From Acidobacteriota bacterium (GTDB lineage: Bacteria; Acidobacteriota; Polarisedimenticolia; Gp22-AA2): 6,232 bases of DNA. The translations under genes were made by a program, and so were the position numbers. The notes beneath the pieces were generated by a model. That model was not told the DNA's origin. It saw only the letters and a list, made by a program, of their open reading frames with translations, and did not search any database. The stretch spans positions 1-6,232 of the forward strand of contig JACQNT010000244.1 in the NCBI GenBank assembly GCA_016202915.1. The letters are read 5' to 3'. Positions 4,980-6,232 of this stretch are shown here, piece after piece (the first letter of the stretch is position 1; every line of letters begins with the position of its first letter).

Positions 4980-6232
4980 GGCGCCGGGCGTGTGGCCGGC
5001 GCGGCGGTGGCGCTGCTGCTCGTCACTGCGGCGCCCGGTTTCGCGGCTGCCGAGGCGGCCGCGCCGGAGGAGGCCCGGGAGCGCGGGATCGACGGCTTCC
5101 ACCGCGACTCCCTGGCGCGGCAGCGCGAGTACGAGGCGCTGCTCCTGGCTCTTCCCGACCCCGCGCGGGTCGAGGCGCACGCGCGCGCCCTGACGGAGGA
5201 GCCGCACGTCGCCGGGACGCCGGAGAACGAACGCGTGGCGCGCTACATCGCCGATCGGTTCAGGGAGGCGGGGCTGGCGGTGGAGATGAAATCCTACTCC
5301 GTGTACATGGGGTTCGTGAAGGAGGCGCTCCTCGAGCAGGTCGATCCCGAACCGCGGCTCCTGTCGAACCCGGAGGGGGGGATCGCGGGCGACGCGGACT
5401 CGGCCGATCCGAGGGCGGCGCTGAACTGGAACGCCTACTCCCCATCCTGCGACCTGACGCGCGAGGTGGTGTTCGTGAACCACGCGCGGCCGGAGGACTT
5501 CGCGGCGCTCGCGGCGCTCGGGGTCGGCGTCAGGGGGCGCATCCTCCTGGCGCGCCACTTCAAAGGGTACCGCGGGGGGAAGGCCCTGGAGGCGCGCAGG
5601 CGCGGCGCGGCGGCCATCATCTTCTACAGCGACCCGGCGGAGGACGGCCACGTCCGCGGCGCCGTCTATCCCGACGGGCCCTGGGGTCCGGACAGCCATT
5701 TCCAGAGAGGGGCGACCGCCCTCGACTTCATCGTCCCCGGAGATCCGCTCACGCCGGGCTGGCCGTCCCTGCCGGGCGCGCGGCGGATCCGTCCGGAGGA
5801 ATCGGAGGTTCTTCCGAGGATTCCGTCAGTCCCGATCTCCTCCCGCGATGCCCTCGTGATCTTCAAGAGTTTGGCGGGGCCGGCGGCGCCGCGCGACTGG
5901 CAGGGGGGCCTCCCGGTGACCTACCACCTCGGGCCGGGGCCGTCCCTCGTCCGCCTGAAGATCGACGCCTCATTCGAGATCCGCCCGATCACCAACGTCA
6001 TCGGCACGCTGCGCGGGGAGGGCGAGCCGGAGAAAAAGATCATCCTGGGCAATCACCACGACGCCTGGACGTACGGCGCCGTCGATCCGAGCAGCGGCAC
6101 CGCCACGATGATCGAGCTGGCCCGGGTGGCGGGAGAGCTGTACCGCCGGGGGCTGAAGCCGCGGCGGACGCTGGTGTTCGCCAACTGGGACGCCGAGGAG
6201 TGGACGCTGACCGGATCGACCGAGTGGGGCGA
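3543..6232 (+). CDS. APC amino acid permease fused to GCPII/PSMA-like M28 peptidase (partial, runs off right edge)
   Basis: One frame is open without a stop from the protease terminus to the right edge; I checked it codon by codon. Counting from CTG 3543 it has 896 complete codons. Residues 1 to about 480 are a LAT-like APC permease with 12 predicted helices. Residues 484-503 are a hydrophobic, signal-peptide-like segment. From about 505 it is an M28-type metallopeptidase with a PA insert and the first zinc ligands. If truly fused, the peptidase would be tethered outside the cytoplasmic membrane while the permease imports released amino acids. No ATG, GTG or TTG occurs in frame before helix 1. 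The first ATG (3675) falls inside helix 1, so CTG 3543, overlapping the protease TGA, is the best available start. Alternatives are two separate genes split by undetected indels, or a second start at GTG 4992. Compared with human GCPII, about 320 residues should lie beyond the window. Confidence 0.75.
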   Translation, partial: MRATPSTATADSGGGAGDGDLVRALGLWDSTLLVIGLVLGSAVFMVTGGPDGVARLLPAPGLLILGWIAGGVFSFAGALVYAELGAALPRAGGQYVFLREAYGDLTGFLYGWTLFAVIHTGTLAALAVGYAEYFGFFFPAFGTDRVLFSIALFGRALSISAGQINAVSVLVLLSAVNFFGVKEGSLFQGIVTVVKIAVFAGFMILGVALGRGSLDHFFPLLAAPAGAAAGASGIGGFVLAMVAMLWAYEGWNNITFTAGEIRDPQRNIPRSLILGMSAITLIYVGMNLLYVYAMPVTEMTATPRIGEAAAERLFGPAGSWLMSLAVLVSVFGCISATVISGPRVFYAMARDGLFFRRIAEVHPDHRTPARAIVWQGVWSSLLCLSGTYGQLITFVIFAAVLFYALAGASVIVLRRRHPEWPRPYRTWGYPVTPLLYVGLCCIVLVNTLIEQPAESGWGLAILAGGLPAYLFWKRRRDREGAGRVAGAAVALLLVTAAPGFAAAEAAAPEEARERGIDGFHRDSLARQREYEALLLALPDPARVEAHARALTEEPHVAGTPENERVARYIADRFREAGLAVEMKSYSVYMGFVKEALLEQVDPEPRLLSNPEGGIAGDADSADPRAALNWNAYSPSCDLTREVVFVNHARPEDFAALAALGVGVRGRILLARHFKGYRGGKALEARRRGAAAIIFYSDPAEDGHVRGAVYPDGPWGPDSHFQRGATALDFIVPGDPLTPGWPSLPGARRIRPEESEVLPRIPSVPISSRDALVIFKSLAGPAAPRDWQGGLPVTYHLGPGPSLVRLKIDASFEIRPITNVIGTLRGEGEPEKKIILGNHHDAWTYGAVDPSSGTATMIELARVAGELYRRGLKPRRTLVFANWDAEEWTLTGSTEWG
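4966..5051 (+). other. Permease-peptidase junction: 13th helix or internal signal peptide
   Basis: After FWKRRRDREGAGR comes the hydrophobic stretch VAGAAVALLLVTAAPGFAAA (residues 484-503), then acidic, soluble-looking sequence. Arginines before it and Ala-rich GFA-AAEA after it look like a signal peptide with a possible signal peptidase I site. In a fusion it would be helix 13, cytoplasm to outside by the positive-inside rule. In-frame GTG 4992 could be a separate start, with GAGGG at 4977-4981 ten bases before it, but the product would lack the usual positive N-terminus. A stronger signal, GGAGG at 4966-4970 then GTG at 4975 overlapping TGA 4976-4978, is out of frame with both domains. Confidence 0.6.
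5052..6232 (+). other. Domain: M28B-type glutamate carboxypeptidase II-like metallopeptidase, N-terminal part
   Basis: This part resembles prostate-specific membrane antigen/glutamate carboxypeptidase II and bacterial relatives, zinc enzymes that remove C-terminal residues from peptides. EEPHVAGTPENERVARYIADRF is the typical entry helix region. A PA-type insert (about residues 600-760) carries GRILLARHFKGYRGGK, FYSDPAEDG and GDPLTPGWP; Arg677 of YRG aligns with GCPII Arg210, which binds the C-terminal carboxylate. NVIGTLRG leads to GNHHDAW with His838 (first zinc ligand, GCPII His377) and VDPSSG with Asp848 (bridging, Asp387), ten residues apart as in GCPII. WDAEEW supplies Glu885 (catalytic base, Glu424) and Glu886 (zinc ligand, Glu425), at the same 47- and 48-residue spacing. 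The later ligands (Asp453, His553 equivalents) lie past the edge, so activity cannot be fully judged. Confidence 0.9.

Noticed and set aside
4975..5193. 72-codon frame starting at GTG 4975 after GGAGG
   Set aside because: Arg/Ser-rich and out of frame with the peptidase; its start signal is discussed as a possible remnant only.
3453..5699. 748-codon open frame on the minus strand
   Set aside because: It lies antisense to the permease-peptidase, is overloaded with Arg, Asp, Glu, Pro and His in low-complexity order, has no domain I recognise, and is what high third-position GC produces opposite a real gene.
1..6232. CRISPR array, tRNA or rRNA, insertion sequence, integrase or attachment sites
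   Set aside because: No regularly spaced repeats, cloverleaf, transposase motifs or terminal inverted repeats were seen in a reading of both strands.

Overview
The window is GC-rich, with strong G/C bias at third codon positions and long spurious antisense reading frames that follow from it. All supported genes run on the + strand. Signal peptides, an outer-membrane beta-barrel protein, a secreted subtilase with a short fibronectin-like tail and a PSMA/GCPII-type M28 peptidase suggest a proteolytic diderm heterotroph, perhaps an uncultured Acidobacteriota-like or related environmental lineage. That phylum guess is inference from protein style only; there is no taxonomic marker.

Layout. Positions 1-479 carry no gene I can support. 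This stretch has lower GC and holds a near-consensus sigma70-type promoter firing left off the window edge (29 to 1), a small dyad at 78-93, a hairpin at 104-146 that pairs better in leftward RNA, and two back-to-back hairpins (420-441, 447-467) just before a good Shine-Dalgarno. Positions 480-1028 encode a small outer-membrane beta-barrel protein. The gap 1029-1143 has a three-arm inverted repeat and a promoter-like TTGCCT-17 nt-TACACT ending 8 nt before the next ATG. Positions 1144-3546 encode an 800-residue secreted S8 protease with an I9-like propeptide, a complete Asp/His/Asn/Ser set, a large Csp-like insert and ten cysteines. From 3543, overlapping the protease stop, one frame stays open to the right edge (896 complete codons). 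Its first ~480 codons are a 12-helix LAT-like APC amino acid permease and the rest is a signal-peptide-like hydrophobic segment plus the N-terminal part of a GCPII/PSMA-like M28 zinc peptidase.

The main point of interest is this last frame. An amino acid permease and an extracytoplasmic exopeptidase are joined with no stop codon between them. The joining segment would act as a 13th membrane helix and place the peptidase outside the cytoplasmic membrane. With the secreted endoprotease directly upstream, the genes read as a protein-scavenging cassette: the subtilase cuts protein to peptides, the M28 domain trims peptides at the membrane, and the attached permease imports the amino acids. The permease also lacks an ATG, GTG or TTG start before its first helix; the only in-frame candidate at the boundary is CTG at 3543, overlapping the protease TGA. 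A sequence error at either junction remains possible.
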